From contig OY720101.1 in NCBI GenBank assembly GCA_963082875.1, positions 1,116,001 to 1,180,000 of the forward strand: a DNA stretch of 64,000 nt, read 5' to 3'. Both the position numbers and the translations under genes were made by a program. Positions 25,504-38,138 of the stretch are shown one piece after another. The notes under the pieces were generated by a model. That model had not been told where the DNA came from. It searched no databases and worked only from the letters and a program-made list of their open reading frames with translations. The DNA comes from Corella eumyota. Its lineage: Eukaryota > Chordata > Ascidiacea > Phlebobranchia > Corellidae. The stretch's first letter is position 1, and every line of letters begins with the position of its first letter.

Positions 25504-28500
25504 CTAGGTAGTTTTTGGGTAACAAGCTTCAGGTGGACCACCTCTACAATATCTGCTTCGAACTTGAGATATTTGTTCACCAGGTTTTCCACTCCCAGAC
25601 CAAGTTTCCCATGCTGACCAGGCTTTAAAACAAAATAACATCAATAATATAATTTAAAGAGAAACTATAAAAGCTTATGCGCGTTTTGGTCAATTACTAA
25701 TTTCTTAAACTGTAATTTAAACTAGCAATCTCGTACTAAAAATTGACGAAAATCAGCGTTTGTAAAATACGGGTTAAATTTTTAATCAATTTTGAATTAT
25801 ATTTAAGCAAATATTTTTGAGACATTTTAAAAAGTAAGTAAAAATTTATTCTATGTACTTGGTTGACGACAGGGTCTCGGAGAACATGTTCTAGTTGAGT
25901 GAGTTTCCCCACAACATCGCATTAAGGGAGTCGAGCAAGTTCGGAATCTGTGACGAATTCCACCCCCACATGTCTTACTACATTCCGTAAATTCACCCCA
26001 CTGGCCCCATGTACCTGTGGTTCAAGAATTTTTCTTTTAATATTTCCTACTTGTGTTTTTTGATTAAAAACCACCTCCTAATTCCCCACAAAAAATTAAT
26101 TACAAATTAGTAACAAATTTAAAGAATGTTATTTTCTAATTTTTTGACATGAATTGAGGGCATAACCCAATTTTATTTTATGTTTTCTGACTTTACTTTA
26201 AGTGTATATGCTGTTGCCTTTGGCTTGTTATTATATAAATGCCTTTTTACAATAAAAACCTACCTGGAGTTATAGCTTTGGAAGGTGGACACCTTCTTCT
26301 TTCACAATCGGTAAACCTTATTGTATCACCAACACAATTTTCTCTTCTACAACGTCTAGTTTGAACTTGTCTTCCAGTACCGCACGTGTGAGAACATGTT
26401 CCTAGATTGGACCAAAGTGTCCATTCACCCTCGCTACTGCTGCTGCTAGGTGACGTTGTTGCGACCGTCCGACCTGACGAAACACGCGTGGTTGTTTCTG
26501 CGGGCGTTGGAGCTAAATCAAATGTGGGAAATTAGGTAATGAAACGGCTAGAGACTAAGTTGTAAGTTTTTTTTTTTGTCTACTTACTAGGACAAGATTG
26601 TGTATTACATGGTGCAACTAACCGGGCTCCTCCGGGGCAGTGCCGGGTGTTCCCGGAGCTACAATTTCGGGTCCGGAACATTTCACCACGACCACAAGAG
26701 CGAGAGCAATCGCCCCAGTTACTCCATGTTGACCAAGCTGAAAAATAAAGTTAATTTTAACAAAAATCAATTTATTTTTGCTTTTAAAGAAAACCTATAT
26801 CTGGTCAACACAACTTACTTGCGTTAACGGTAGGACAAACTGATACAGGGGCACAAAAAAAGCTGACCTGGGTCCTAGAACCCCCACATTCGGATGAAAT
26901 AAACGAACTACAAACCCGGTCTCTTCTCCGGGACCCGAACCCACATGTGGCCGAACATTCAGACCACGGTTGCCAAGGAAACCATTCGATTACTAAAATT
27001 TAAAAAAAAAATTAATTTAACAGTCAATTTGTAATTTTGTTTTTTATGAAATTGAAACAAACTTTTTAGTTCTTACCTTCAGGAGGAACATCATCCCGAG
27101 CTGCGTTGGCACATAAACCTCGATCGCAAGTATCCGATGGGTGACAATTTGAACAAGATTGCCCTTTCACATATGGATCGCTACAACGAATATTAATCAG
27201 TTAGGGTATAGTTTAAAATATTGAAGGGCAATTCAACGATAAAGATGGTGGTAATGTTAATATGCTTAAAATGTAACAAAAGTGTCTTATTTTGTGAAGT
27301 AGAAAAAAATTTAAAAATACAAAGTGGGCGTATTCTATTAAAAGTAGTTCTTCAACATATTTCGACTTAATTCAGTTTAAGCTTCCTGCTAATAAAACCA
27401 AAACAAACATACATTTAAGCTTTAAACCATCACAAATCCGCATATATATCAACACAAAGAATGACATTATTAATCATTAAAACGTACTTGTTGATCCAGT
27501 TTCCACGCGGCCCGTAATTACAAACAGTTATTGTTGCATCTCTGCGAGTGACTCCATTTACAGTAATTGTGGCACACCTAGTAATACCGCAGCCCAGCCT
27601 AAAACTAGTCGCCCATACGACCTGTAACAAGGAGTGCTGGTTAATTAAAATGAATACACAGCTTTGATGTAAATAAATGACTTTATCACGTCATATAAGA
27701 TGTAATGTGACGTCATAAGAATACGGTGACTGTCACATATAAGTACATTTTGACAGTAATTAGAATTTGCTAAATGCAAAAAAAGGTTTGTCATAGAATT
27801 TTAAGATAAATGTGACCACAAATTTAAGGTGTAAGCTATATTAAATATAATAAAATTAAATACACGTGTTTTTGCGCTGTTGTACGCATTTTTAACAAAG
27901 AATTTGATGGGTTTAAGCCATTCAGAATGAGAAAATTAAATTTTGATTTGTGTTATAATTATACAATTAACCACATTTACCTATTATGGTATACAACAAA
28001 AAATTGACAATTTTTAGGACAATTATTTTAATTATTTACTTGAGTATACCGCGAACAAGCTTGTTCCGCGTGGGCACACTCCCGCGTGGTGTAATTATAA
28101 AACGGTTTCGTGTCCGAAAATGACTCTACAGCCACGGTGGGGAAGTTTTCTCCGTAAGCAATATTTTGGGTGAGTAAAATATTTTCACCGACAGAGGAAA
28201 ATCGACTGTGATTTATATCCTAAAAAAAAGATAGGTGAAGTTGTAATTTGCCATAATTCTATATTCAATTTAAACACCCATAAAATCAAAATATTGACTT
28301 TACTATGTGAGGTCCATGGTTCGATCCCCACTGCTCTTATGCTTTATCGGGCGGCAATATTTAATAATATCCTAAACTGCCAATGTCAACTCGAGACTGG
28401 ACCGAGGTAACTAATGTTACTCTATTTTTAGGTCGTGAAGTCGGCCTTTCCACATTAAGGATAAATAAGTGTAAAAAAATACTAAAAATAGCTTTATAAC

Positions 28501-29235
28501 CTTACTTTCTGAACCAATTAAAGTTTAATAAATGCCTAATTTTAACATCTTTGCATTGACTTCACTTCTTTTCTTACCATATTACTTCGGAATAGACATA
28601 AACTTGAATATTCAGCAGCAATTCTAGCTAATTCGTCGTCCCAAGTTATTAATAACATGTCAGAAGCTGGTGGGATCACTTCTCTTCTTTCTTTATTATG
28701 CCCATCAACAAATTGGGCAATTTGACTTTCTAAAAATTATAAAAAAAAAATAATTTTAATGAAAAGTAAACCATAAATACATTAAATTTTTCCAATTATT
28801 TTTTAGCTTAATCTAAACCTGATAAAACATAAGTTTCTTCTGCTACACCGGCCATAACAGCTTCCCTCATTTCAGGGGTCATTTTCTCCGGTGATTCGGT
28901 CGGTTCTGACGTCATTTCCGGCTCAGGGGTTATACTGATTGTGATTGGTTCACTAAAAATTTAAATTTAAAGGTTAGAATTTAAAATAAATATAATAATT
29001 TAAATTCATGTATAAAAGATAACATTTTAGTAAATTTTTCTTAATTTAAGGTAAAAATAATTCATTTAGTTAAGGCTACACTTTTTTAAATCTACATATA
29101 AACTAAAACAAGCAAAAAATACGATTTTACCATATATACAACATAAAATATACTAAGGTTAAAAAAATCTTACTTTGTAGGCTGTCCTCTTACATGTAAG
29201 CAAAATAAAAATAATAATAAAAACTTAAAAATCAT
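25504..29235 (-). CDS. Secreted CAP-domain protein with thrombospondin type-1 repeats
   Basis: Eleven exons, near 29174-29235, 28818-28953, 28579-28728, 28044-28220, 27486-27622, 27078-27181, 26819-26994, 26588-26737, 26270-26512, 25861-26017 and 25504-25624. Exon 1 is a signal peptide (MIFKFLLLFLFCLHVRGQ). A Pro/Glu/Ser/Thr spacer leads to a CAP/SCP domain: FVDGHNKERREV, WDDELARIAAEY, SVGENILL, RYTQVVWATSFRLGCG and TVCNYGPRGNWINK. A small Cys-rich hinge follows (CSNCHPSDTCDRGLC). Then four clear TSP1 repeats (WSECSATCGFGSRRR, WGDCSRSCGRGE, LGTCSHTCGTGRQ, FTECSKTCGGGIRH), each largely one exon, and a last degenerate WSAW unit that keeps few cysteines. No membrane anchor is seen at the C-terminus (PKTT). 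The usual CGHYTQ histidine reads CSRYTQ, so one of the CAP site's two histidines is lost. Probably extracellular; ligand unknown. Confidence 0.85.
28308..28472 (+). repeat. tRNA-derived SINE, internally deleted, in the CAP/TSP1 gene
   Basis: It has the B-box-like GGTTCGATCCCCACTGC, then jumps to 'atcctaaactgccaatgtcaactcgagactgg' elements and the end 'tttccacatt'. The middle third is deleted relative to fuller copies. Confidence 0.75.
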
Positions 29236-30499
29236 TTTTTAGCCTGTTTTACAACGCCAAGTTTCTAGCTAAATAAATTTCAGTCGCATTAATTTCAGCA
29301 TTTAAATAAAAATTTGTTTTTTTTACGAATAATATTTTGCTTGAGGGTATTTATATTACTTTAAATTACAGGCTAATCACAAATATTTCTTTTTTCTTCG
29401 AAAAATCTAGAATTTAATGAATAAAAATCAAAGTAAACAACGCTATTTTTTGTTCTAAAAACCGTTTCTCACATTTATTAAAAGAAATTACGAAATAAAC
29501 TTAAATATATTTGATTTTAAGTAAAGATAAAGATGTTTTTTGTTCTTTTTTTAGTAATTTTAAGCTTGGGCATAATTCTGTGGTAAATATGTTTACGTCA
29601 TTAATTCGGAAGATAATAGAAGGTTTTGTGACGTCACTTAATTATAACCCAAACCACATTTCAAGTGCAAACAATGTTAATCTTTCTTAGAATTTTAAAA
29701 GTATTTAAACAAGGTATTACCTTACATGATATTAATATGTTTTAATGTGACGAAGTGCCGTTTTGTGTCACAATATATTATCTGGTTATCTGATTAAGAT
29801 AAAGTCTTTATAAAACAAACCTAAGTTAAATCCGTAACATTTAACGTAAATAGGATTTGGATACATTACAAACATATAAAGTGGTTAAACTAAAACCTAA
29901 TCAATCAATTAATTTTAAATATATTTTGTAAGATGTATAAATTTTACTAAGCAATAAGTAATCGTTAATACAGAATGAGAGTCGAAATTTTAAAATAATT
30001 TTGCTTTTTGTTTCTTAGAGAATTTTTTACATATAAGTATATCTTAAGCAAAAGATTGAATACACAAATTTAAATAATCAATATTTTATTAAAATGGTAC
30101 AAATTTTACAGAAACAATTGAATATATGAAATCTAATCTACGTCTACATGGTTATATTTAAATATACAGTGTAATACAGCATAGATATTACTTAAATAAC
30201 ACACACATATAGTTTGTCCTACAGTAACTTTGTGCAATTGTAAAGTTATATGAAAATATTATATGTTAAAGGCTGCTTATTTGTATGGAGGTTGCATTTC
30301 AGTATAAGGTGATAAAAAAATTCTATAAAATATTACATAAAAAACACTTTTGTTAAATAATTTTATAAGATTTTGTGTAAAAAAACGGTTGTGAAAATTT
30401 ATTAGTAAAAAGTTAAACAAAAATTACTAAATAATAAGCTGAGTTGAGACTAAATTTAAGTTAATTATAAATCATAATAACGAAGTGATGACGTACCAA
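29236..30499. other. Intergenic DNA between DZIP1 and the CAP/TSP1 gene
   Basis: 1,264 bp with no supported gene on either strand; AT-rich with several short A/T runs. It contains the CAP/TSP1 promoter near 29236 and the DZIP1 3' UTR near 30499. Confidence 0.4.
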
Positions 30500-33400
30500 T
30501 TACGTCATTATTTCGTCAAGATCGAGATCTTCGTCCCAATCAGAACCCTCATTTCCCTGGTTCACGTTTTTGTGTTCTAAAAAAATTAAATAAAAAGTTT
30601 TAATTTCCATATTACTTTGGCCTTATAGAGTTTAGTATTTTTATTGGAAAGATTGTGCTATTGTGACGTATTTAAGCTATTTGTACACACGTCGTATATA
30701 TATAGTGAGGCAGTGGTGTGGCTTGAACCTGAAACCTTTCCGTTTATAATATAATGTCAAGGCCGGTATACCACACTAACGAACTATGTTAAAAAAAATT
30801 AAAAAAATTTTGATTAAAAGCAATTTTTTTTTTAATTCTAAACCCACCTGAACCCCATACACTCGTCCCAAAAGTGTGAGAAGAATTCGTTGTCACGCTC
30901 TGTCGCACACCACCCTGACCACGTGGAACTAAAATTAAATTAATTTTAATTATTTTAAGTTTATCCTCAAAAGAAGAAGGTTAACTAACTACAAAGCCCA
31001 ATTATAAAGTTACCATTTAAATTGACTACTTCAGTTTGGTATATTGTTAATTTAATAGTAGCATCTGTTATAATTAGTTGGGTTTAGTAAAAGTTATTAA
31101 TAACATCGATTTTTATTTTCTGCTACTCCAAAAAGCAATGAGTGGTGGAAGGGATTTAATCCAGGAGTTTTTTAAAAGAATTTAAAAGTTAAAATTTAAC
31201 CTGGTTTTGGTTGATTTTCCTCTAGAGATGAAACAGCAAAAAATTCATCATCTGATAATACCTAAAACAAATTAACATAACAACATTTTACATACAAAAA
31301 TATAACAACACTAATAAAATTTTCTAAAAAAATTACATTTTCAATACAATTTTTAATTTCTACAAATTTCAATAAATTTAATTATTTTAATTACCTGAAC
31401 ATCATTTTGTCTCGGAGTTAGATCAACAGCACCCACTGGTGGTTTCTTTCTGGAGCTTAGTTTGTGTTCAATTGTGGAGGCAAGTTGGGATACTTTAGTC
31501 GGACCTTTAAAAAAAATTTATCAAAAAATTAGGTAAATTGACCGGTTGTTAACAAACTATAAAATACGACCGAAAATTTAAATTTTACTTCAGAAAACAC
31601 AAATTATTGTTTTCTTTTATTAGCCTGGGGGATTATAAAACTGCTAGGTTTGAATAAAAATCAAACATATTTAAATTAAACCAAGCAAAAAAAAACGCCC
31701 TTCTTTTTAAAAATATTACGAAAAATTGAAACCTGATGTTTTGGGTTTAGTTTCATTTTCTGATAACAAATCTTCAATATCAGAATTCCAATCCAATTCC
31801 TCATCAAAATTGGTTGGTCTGGTGTTTGATGGTTGTTTGCTGGTACTTGGTGATTGTTTATTGGTGTTTGCTGGTTGACGTGGTTGAACTATCTCTTCAA
31901 TACTATCCCATGATGTTCTAAAGTTAAAAAAGTTTTTTTTAAACTAAATTAATTTATTTTGAGCGTTGTTTTTTTACATTTTATCCAAAAACTTACAAAT
32001 CATCTTCATCTTCCTTATTTTCCATTCTTGGAGCTGGTTTTGGGGTCGACTGCATTGCTGGTCTGCCCCCTGTTGGTTGTTGTGACCTTCTCTGTGGTGT
32101 TCTGACCTCTGGAGGTCCCTGTGACCTTTGAAGTCTACCCAAGGTCGATGCTCGCTGGGGGGAACCACCACGATTGCCATGGTAACTGGGTTTGTTCGAT
32201 CCATGAGATTTGGGCAAAGTTGCTGAAGATCCTTTCTTCTTTTTTGGATGAGATTTTCCTTAAAACACGAAAAAAGTTTAAAATTATCCAACAAAACGTA
32301 ACCTTTACAATAACCAAAACTGTTATTAGAATACACTTGTTGATGCCTCTGTTTAGTACCTTTTTACCCCCTACTGGATACAAATATTTTGATTACCTCC
32401 AAGTTTTTTTTGTAGTTCTAGATCAACCTTCTTCACCATAGCTTGTCTTTGAGGATAATAATTCGATAAATTCTTTGATTTTTGTTGTCGTTCGGTTCTC
32501 AACACCATTAACTTATTAGTGAGAGTTTTAAGAGTTATTCCTTTGACATTCTAAAAAATAAAATAATGTTAAAAAACAGGTAATATTTATGTTAAATTTT
32601 TGTGTGTTTAACTGACGTGAAAATAGCTTTAGTTGACATTTGGATATTCTAAAAAATAGTGTTAAAAACAATGATTAATCATGATTGGATTTTATTTGTT
32701 TGACTATTGTAAAAATATTGTAATTAACCTTCTGGTATTCTATAAAAAAGTTTAGTGGATTTCAAAATTTTGCTTTTTAATGTTAATCTCTTACTAAAAT
32801 ATGTTAAAAAACAAAGCATACGTATGTTAAAATTTTATAAGTCTAACTGATGTATTAATAGTTAAATTAACCTTTGGGTATTCTATAAAAAATAAATGTA
32901 GTAGAACCTTAAATTTTGCCCTGTTTCAAATTTAATTTTTCCGTAAACTTACTGGATCAACTCCATAACTCCTTATACGATCGTCCAAGATCGCTGGAAT
33001 AACTTTAATAAAATCTTCTTTTAATCTTCTCTTCATTTCAACTCTGTTCGGCAATCCTGCGTCATGTTCATATTCACTTTCACTTTCTTTAAAAATAATT
33101 TTAATATTGTTTTTAATTTTTATGTACTTTAAATTAAATAATAATAAGTAAGTTACTACCTTCTGTTTCAGGTGTTTCAATCTAAAAAGAAAAAAATTGT
33201 AGTTTTTATGAAATTATAACAAATGATATAAGACTTTGTTTTTGTATTTTGCTCTACTATATTAATATACAAAATCTATTTTACCTTAGCTGAAGGTCTT
33301 GGTTGGTTCTTTTTAGGACTTTCTCTCCTTTTAAACTAAAAAGAAAAAAAGATTTTCAGGAAAAAGAGAAAGAGATTTTTTAATTTTAGCAGTTTCATTT

Positions 33401-36344
33401 ATACTTAACACTAAAATCAACTCAAAACATAAATCTTTTATTAAGATTTCCCAAAGTTTTTACCTGATTCTCCAACATTCTCATTCTTTTTTCTTGTTCG
33501 TTTAAGATCTTGTTTTTCTGGTTGAAAAGTGAGGTTGTATGATCTTCATTCATTTGTTCAATATCTGTTGCCATTGATCTAATCTGGGGTTGATTTAAAT
33601 AAATATTAATTTAAATGATGCATTTTAAAATAAAATTGATTGCCAATCTGAACAAAATGTTGCTGAAAAAACAGAGTTCTGTTTGAAAATTAATATTAAA
33701 ATTCCAAACCTGTTGATTTTTGTTTTTGAGTTCCCTTTCAAGTTTTTGGATCTTGTTGTCATGTGCTTCAACTTTTGTTCGTTCCTCATGGAAATCATCG
33801 ACTAAATCACCAAGGTTTGATTGATCTTGGTTCATTGTTTCTTTCAAGGATACAATCGTCTAAAATTAATTTGACAAAGTGGAGTAAGTAACGAAACAAA
33901 AACAGCTAAAAAAAATTCCGAAAATCTCGATTATAAAAACCATCAAGCCTTATTAAAGATGCTAGTCAATAGCTTGGCCTTCGGTCGGAATTTTATTTGT
34001 CATAATATGGTCACAACTTGTAACTAATATTTGCCAGTGATAATTTACTCATGCACTACAAACAGCAGTTTTTTCTTAATTTTGTAGGCCTATATATCGG
34101 ACATATATATATTGTCCAACAATCTTCATTATTTATAAATAGGCACGAAAAATTCACCTTTTCATATTCTGCCTCCTTTGTCCTCAGTTTTGTGATATCC
34201 TCATTAAAACTCTTTTTCATTCCCTCCATCTCTTGCTTCCATCTTTCCACTTCCCTGCTCTTCCAATCATCCATCTCTGCTTTGGATGCTGCAGCCCATC
34301 TCTTCTTATCTTCCTCAGCCTAAAAAAGAAGAATTTTGGAAAAAATTTTATTTCAGAGAAAGACAACAAAAATTTTGTTTTATTTCTAAAAATTTATTTT
34401 GAATTCTTGCTAAAAATTGAATTTACAAATTGGTTACCTCTCTTAGTTTGGTAGCGAAATGATCTCTTTCCTTCTGCAAATCTGATTCCAAATCTTTTAA
34501 TTTACTTCCAAGTTTGGCTTGTTCTTTCTGAGAGTGTTCTAAAATAAATCATAATTTAAAAAAATATTTAAACTTATTTTATAAATACCTATGCTATACC
34601 TAAAAAAACATATAAAAAAATAAAAATCTATATAAAATTGAGCTTAAAGGGAATATTGTATGTGTGTATATCCAATTTATAGGCCTGCTAAATAAATAAA
34701 ACCTATGTTTGTAGTGTACAGGTATATTATCACATCACAGCCAAATATTAGTTGAAAGTTATTGACCAGTACCCCAAATGTTGCTAATATTTTAAAATTT
34801 AGAACTCACGAATAACATCCCCAATATATGCAGCAGCTTCAGGATGTCTTCGTTGTAAATGTCCTTGAAGAAAACTAGCATTCATGAATGCTTTGTCACA
34901 ATGTGGACACTGAAATTAGAATTTAGAATAAATTGCCTTACTCCACATTTAACAACATGTTTTAAATAATGCATAAACAATATAACAATGCAATAAAAAC
35001 GCACGCTGTAGTTAATGAAGTATTGCTTTTAGATTTATCTAACACTAGTTGATAGCCCACCCATAGGTCAGCATTTTACTTATTGATTGTATGGTTGCAG
35101 CTTGCAACCAATATTTTTCCGGACACCACAAATGGCAGTTTTATTTATTTTGTAAGCCTTTAAATAAGACATATATAGTTATATTACCCATTAAGCTCAA
35201 AATATATAGATTACTGTTTATTATAAAATAAATTCTGATTTCAAAGCAGACCTGGTAATAACTAGCAGCACCAGCTTCAATTAATCTTTGTTGTTGTTGA
35301 ATCATTTTCCTTCGTTTCTTGTTCTCTATTTTAAGTTTTTTCACCTCATTATTAGCTTCATTAACTTGCTCTTGTAATAAATCCCTTTCATTTGTTCCAG
35401 CTGTGATTTTGTTTTCAAGATCAACTACAACAGACTGAAGATATTCCTAAAATGTAAATATAAAATAATGTTTAAAAAACTTTTAAAAGATTTTTCGACT
35501 AGTACTTATATAATAGTGAAAATTTGTATTTTTTTGGATAAAAACAAAGGTTTCACTAGTTTAAGTTATTAAACCAAACTTAACTACAAATTTTTAGGTA
35601 AATTTAACAGTTGTATAAACCTGTGAATGTAGAAGATATTCGATCGTGTATTGAGCCAACTTGAATAGTTTCGAGAATAGTGGATCAATATCAGATACTG
35701 CATCAATGTTACAGAATGTAACCGTAGATATGTTTTCCTACAAGTTAAGAATTATTCATTAGTATATTTCTTATTCTAGACACAATACTATTGTACACAA
35801 TTTTTCGGCATACTAATTTTTTGGCAACATTTTTAAGTTATTATATATATATACATAATAGTTTTAAGTTACATTTACATTTTTTAGCATAATAATAAAG
35901 ATATTAAATTAGTAAAAGTTAAATTCTTACTTGTAAAGTAACAAAGTCTAATTCTCTTGCCACTCGATCCACATCAATTGAACTCAACTTCCTCCAATCA
36001 ATCTCCCCAAATCTCTTCCGGAAGTGGAAAGCTGGAGTAGCTGGTTGGTAGATACTTTGATCCAGCTCAAAACTATGATCAACACCTTTAATGGAAAAGT
36101 AAATGTAAGTTAATTGGCAACATGGTGTAGTGGTTAGAACAATTTCCCTCACAATATGAGGTCCTAGTTTTTTTTCCACTCTTAAAATTTAGTATCATAT
36201 TGGTATTTAAAAATTGCTAACTTATGTCAGACATAAACGAAAAGTTAAGTTTAAGTACTGTTAATTTAGGGTTTACTTTATTCTTAAGTTTATTAAAAAA
36301 AGTAAAAAATATTTACTACCAGATTGATATTGAGGACCCAACAT
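30500..36344 (-). CDS. DZIP1L: DZIP1/DZIP1L (iguana) ciliary zinc-finger protein
   Basis: About 18 exons, ATG 36342-36344 (first exon only 25 bp, 36320-36344), stop 30500-30502. Main exons lie near 35932-36086, 35622-35737, 35253-35445, 34808-34911, 34439-34538, 34159-34319, 33710-33859, 33464-33583, 33287-33335, 32953-33087, 32398-32550, 31996-32258, 31733-31918, 31394-31503, 31201-31260, 30848-30930 and 30500-30577. Diagnostic blocks: [46 protein letters not shown], and one C2H2 finger [19 protein letters not shown] with its RRH end. A long coiled coil, a [10 protein letters not shown] block and a basic, Ser/Pro-rich acidic tail ([14 protein letters not shown]-like, [12 protein letters not shown]) follow, as in vertebrates. 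Family role: basal-body/transition-zone protein needed for ciliogenesis and Hedgehog signalling. DZIP1 and DZIP1L are co-orthologues; the symbol is a choice. Confidence 0.88.
30703..30787 (-). repeat. Second tRNA-like head (possible SINE fragment)
   Basis: On the minus strand it reads like a decayed tRNA promoter: TAGTGTGGTATACCGG, then GGTTTCAGGTTCAAGCC as a B-box. It is not the same as the abundant SINE and no acceptor stem closes well, so not a functional tRNA gene. Confidence 0.35.
33962..34105 (+). repeat. Dispersed repeat family 2, copy 1 (DZIP1 intron)
   Basis: It shares with 35046-35178 and 55661-55810 the ordered blocks 'gatagcc/atagctt', 'ggtcggcattttattt', 'atggtcacaacttgtaac', 'caccacaaacggcagttt' and 'ttttgtaggcct'. 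All three are about 135-150 bp, in the same orientation, and in introns of minus-strand genes. No coding capacity; ends lack clear inverted repeats. Class unknown. Confidence 0.6.
35046..35178 (+). repeat. Dispersed repeat family 2, copy 2 (DZIP1 intron)
   Basis: The most diverged of the three copies; recognisable by the 'gatagcc', 'ggtcagcatttta', 'atggttgcagcttgcaac', 'caccacaaatggcag' and 'ttttgtaagcct' blocks in order. Confidence 0.55.
36114..36168 (+). repeat. SINE head fragment at the DZIP1 5' end
   Basis: Only the tRNA-like head remains: 'catggtgtagtggttagaac', then 'atatgaggtcctag', with the A-box clear and the B-box lost. It lies in the intron between DZIP1 exons 1 and 2. Confidence 0.6.
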
Positions 36345-37691
36345 TCTATTTGATGTTAAATTGTTTAAAATTAGTTTAAATCACTTTCTTCCCATAACTT
36401 AATTCATAATTAAGCAAAACAATCTAAATATAATAATAAAAAACATAAAATTTAAACAATAATATTCTCTTTATAAACCGTTGCTAAGGTTATAAAAATT
36501 AAATAATTTTTACTTATCCTTCACGTAAGCCCAACTAATATTAGTTGCTTATAGAATAAGTAGTAAATATAAAAATGTGAATTTACTTAATGTTTAACTG
36601 TAACAAGCATATAAAGTATAAATATTAAGTCTGTCTACAAACCAAAATAACAACAAGCGAAAAATCAACAAAAACAAAACAAATATTTGAAAATATTTGG
36701 GGAATCCCCAGATTTCAGTTATAACACGCTTGGATGCTTCATAAATTTTGCTTTATCCTCGATTTTTATTTCAATTATTAACTGAGATTTTTATTTATTA
36801 TTTTATAAACCCTTTTTTTAATGATCACTAATACTTTTAATTTAAAAAAATAAATAAAATAAATAAAGATGTTTAATTGTATAATAAAGAAATTATTTTT
36901 AACCAGAGACTTATATATAATCAAAAATGCAAATTTTTATTTTCACACAAACCAAAATTAGAATTTATTTACAATTAGTTTTGCCCCTATGTGTTAATTT
37001 AATCACTTGATAATAGAATAAACAACCCAAAACTTTAATGTTTATACATAATACACCAATAATAACATGTGTATATTTAAAAAAATATTAAATTTAAAAT
37101 GTTTTACCCCTATCAATAAAAGTTAAATATTTTTTTTCAAAAATGTAAAAAAAATTAACATTTATATTTGTAAAGTAATTTATTTGTTCAGTTTTTAAAT
37201 AAATTTTAAATCTTTAATTTCGAAACATTGTCAGTATTCCTTTTCTTACTCAACATTATTTTAAAAGAACAACAAATTTTATTTTTATTAATGAAATCTT
37301 CTGAACTTTGAGTATTTTGTTGCTATTTTTATTCAGTATTTTGTTATTTTTAAAATAAAACATTCATTTGCTGCTAATTAGTATTTAATAATTTTAAATA
37401 ATTATTTAATGTCGAAAAAAATCTTTAATTTATTTTAGTGTGCACTATAATGTAATTTTAGTTTAAAATCTTATTTATTAAATTTTTATTTCTCGAATAA
37501 ACCCCTAAAAAAAATTCCATAATTATCGATAAAGTCTCATATGGTGTCAGCTATAGTTTTGGTTAATTTACTTGGGTAGAAAATTAATAATTGCAGCTAA
37601 CTTAAGAGCATCCATAAGAGGTACAAGAGTAAGAAAAATTTCTTCTTGCAGCAGTGAAATCCATTTAATCTTATACGAGAAAGATATTTAA
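36345..37691. other. AT-rich DNA upstream of DZIP1
   Basis: No gene found on either strand. A weak half X-box, GTTGCTAAGGTTAT, lies at 36480-36493, about 140 bp upstream of the DZIP1 ATG; only its left half is convincing. Confidence 0.35.
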
Positions 37692-38138
37692 AAAATAAAA
37701 TTAAGAATACCATTTACCCTACATTTAAATTTAAAATTGTTTAAACAAAGTCGAATATATTTTTGTAATAGCCGGCAGTGTGGTGTAGTGGTAAGAACAC
37801 TTGCTACACCACACATGAGGTCGTGGGTTCAATCCCCACTGATCCCATGCTGTAGCGCCCTTGAGTAAGGCACTATAAACGGTATGAACTCCTGCTGAGC
37901 CAGCACTTAATCAGCAGCGTATTTATCAGGCAATTATAATCTATAATATTCCAAACTGCCACAGGCAACTCGAGACTGGGTCGGAGTAACTGATGTTACT
38001 TTATGTTTAGGTCGCGCATTCGACTTTCCCATATCGAGGATAAAGATATATATACAAAAAAAAATAAAATAAAATTAAGATTACTATTTACCCTACATTT
38101 AAAAAAGTTTAAACGAAGTCGAATATATTTTTGTAATA
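37692..38138. repeat. About 75-bp direct duplication flanking a full SINE
   Basis: The segment 37692-37770 (from AAAATAAAATTAAGAA through CATTTACCCTACATTTAAA to TCGAATATATTTTTGTAATA) is repeated with few changes at 38066-38138, on either side of the SINE at 37771-38060. This is far longer than a normal SINE target-site duplication. Confidence 0.8.
37771..38060 (+). repeat. tRNA-derived SINE, full-length reference copy
   Basis: About 275 bp plus A-rich tail. The head has a polymerase III A-box (TGGTGTAGTGG) and B-box (GGTTCAATCCC). The body has a CTGCTGA...TCAGCAG stem and a GTAAC-TGAT-GTTAC stem, then a constant end (GGTCGCGCATTCGAC, TCGAGGATAAA). It resembles the composite SINE described from Ciona, from memory. 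Best-preserved copy here together with 60112-60395. Confidence 0.85.

Noticed and set aside
32121-32441. 106-codon plus-strand frame in the DZIP1 region
   Set aside because: Lies opposite DZIP1 exons with good splice sites; translation has no recognisable feature.
36480-36493. X-box upstream of DZIP1 (GTTGCTAAGGTTAT)
   Set aside because: Only the left half matches; the right half has at least two mismatches, too weak to call as a site.
37771-37845. Functional tRNA gene at the head of the SINE
   Set aside because: A- and B-boxes are present but the cloverleaf arms do not close, and the same head recurs joined to the same non-tRNA body in many copies.
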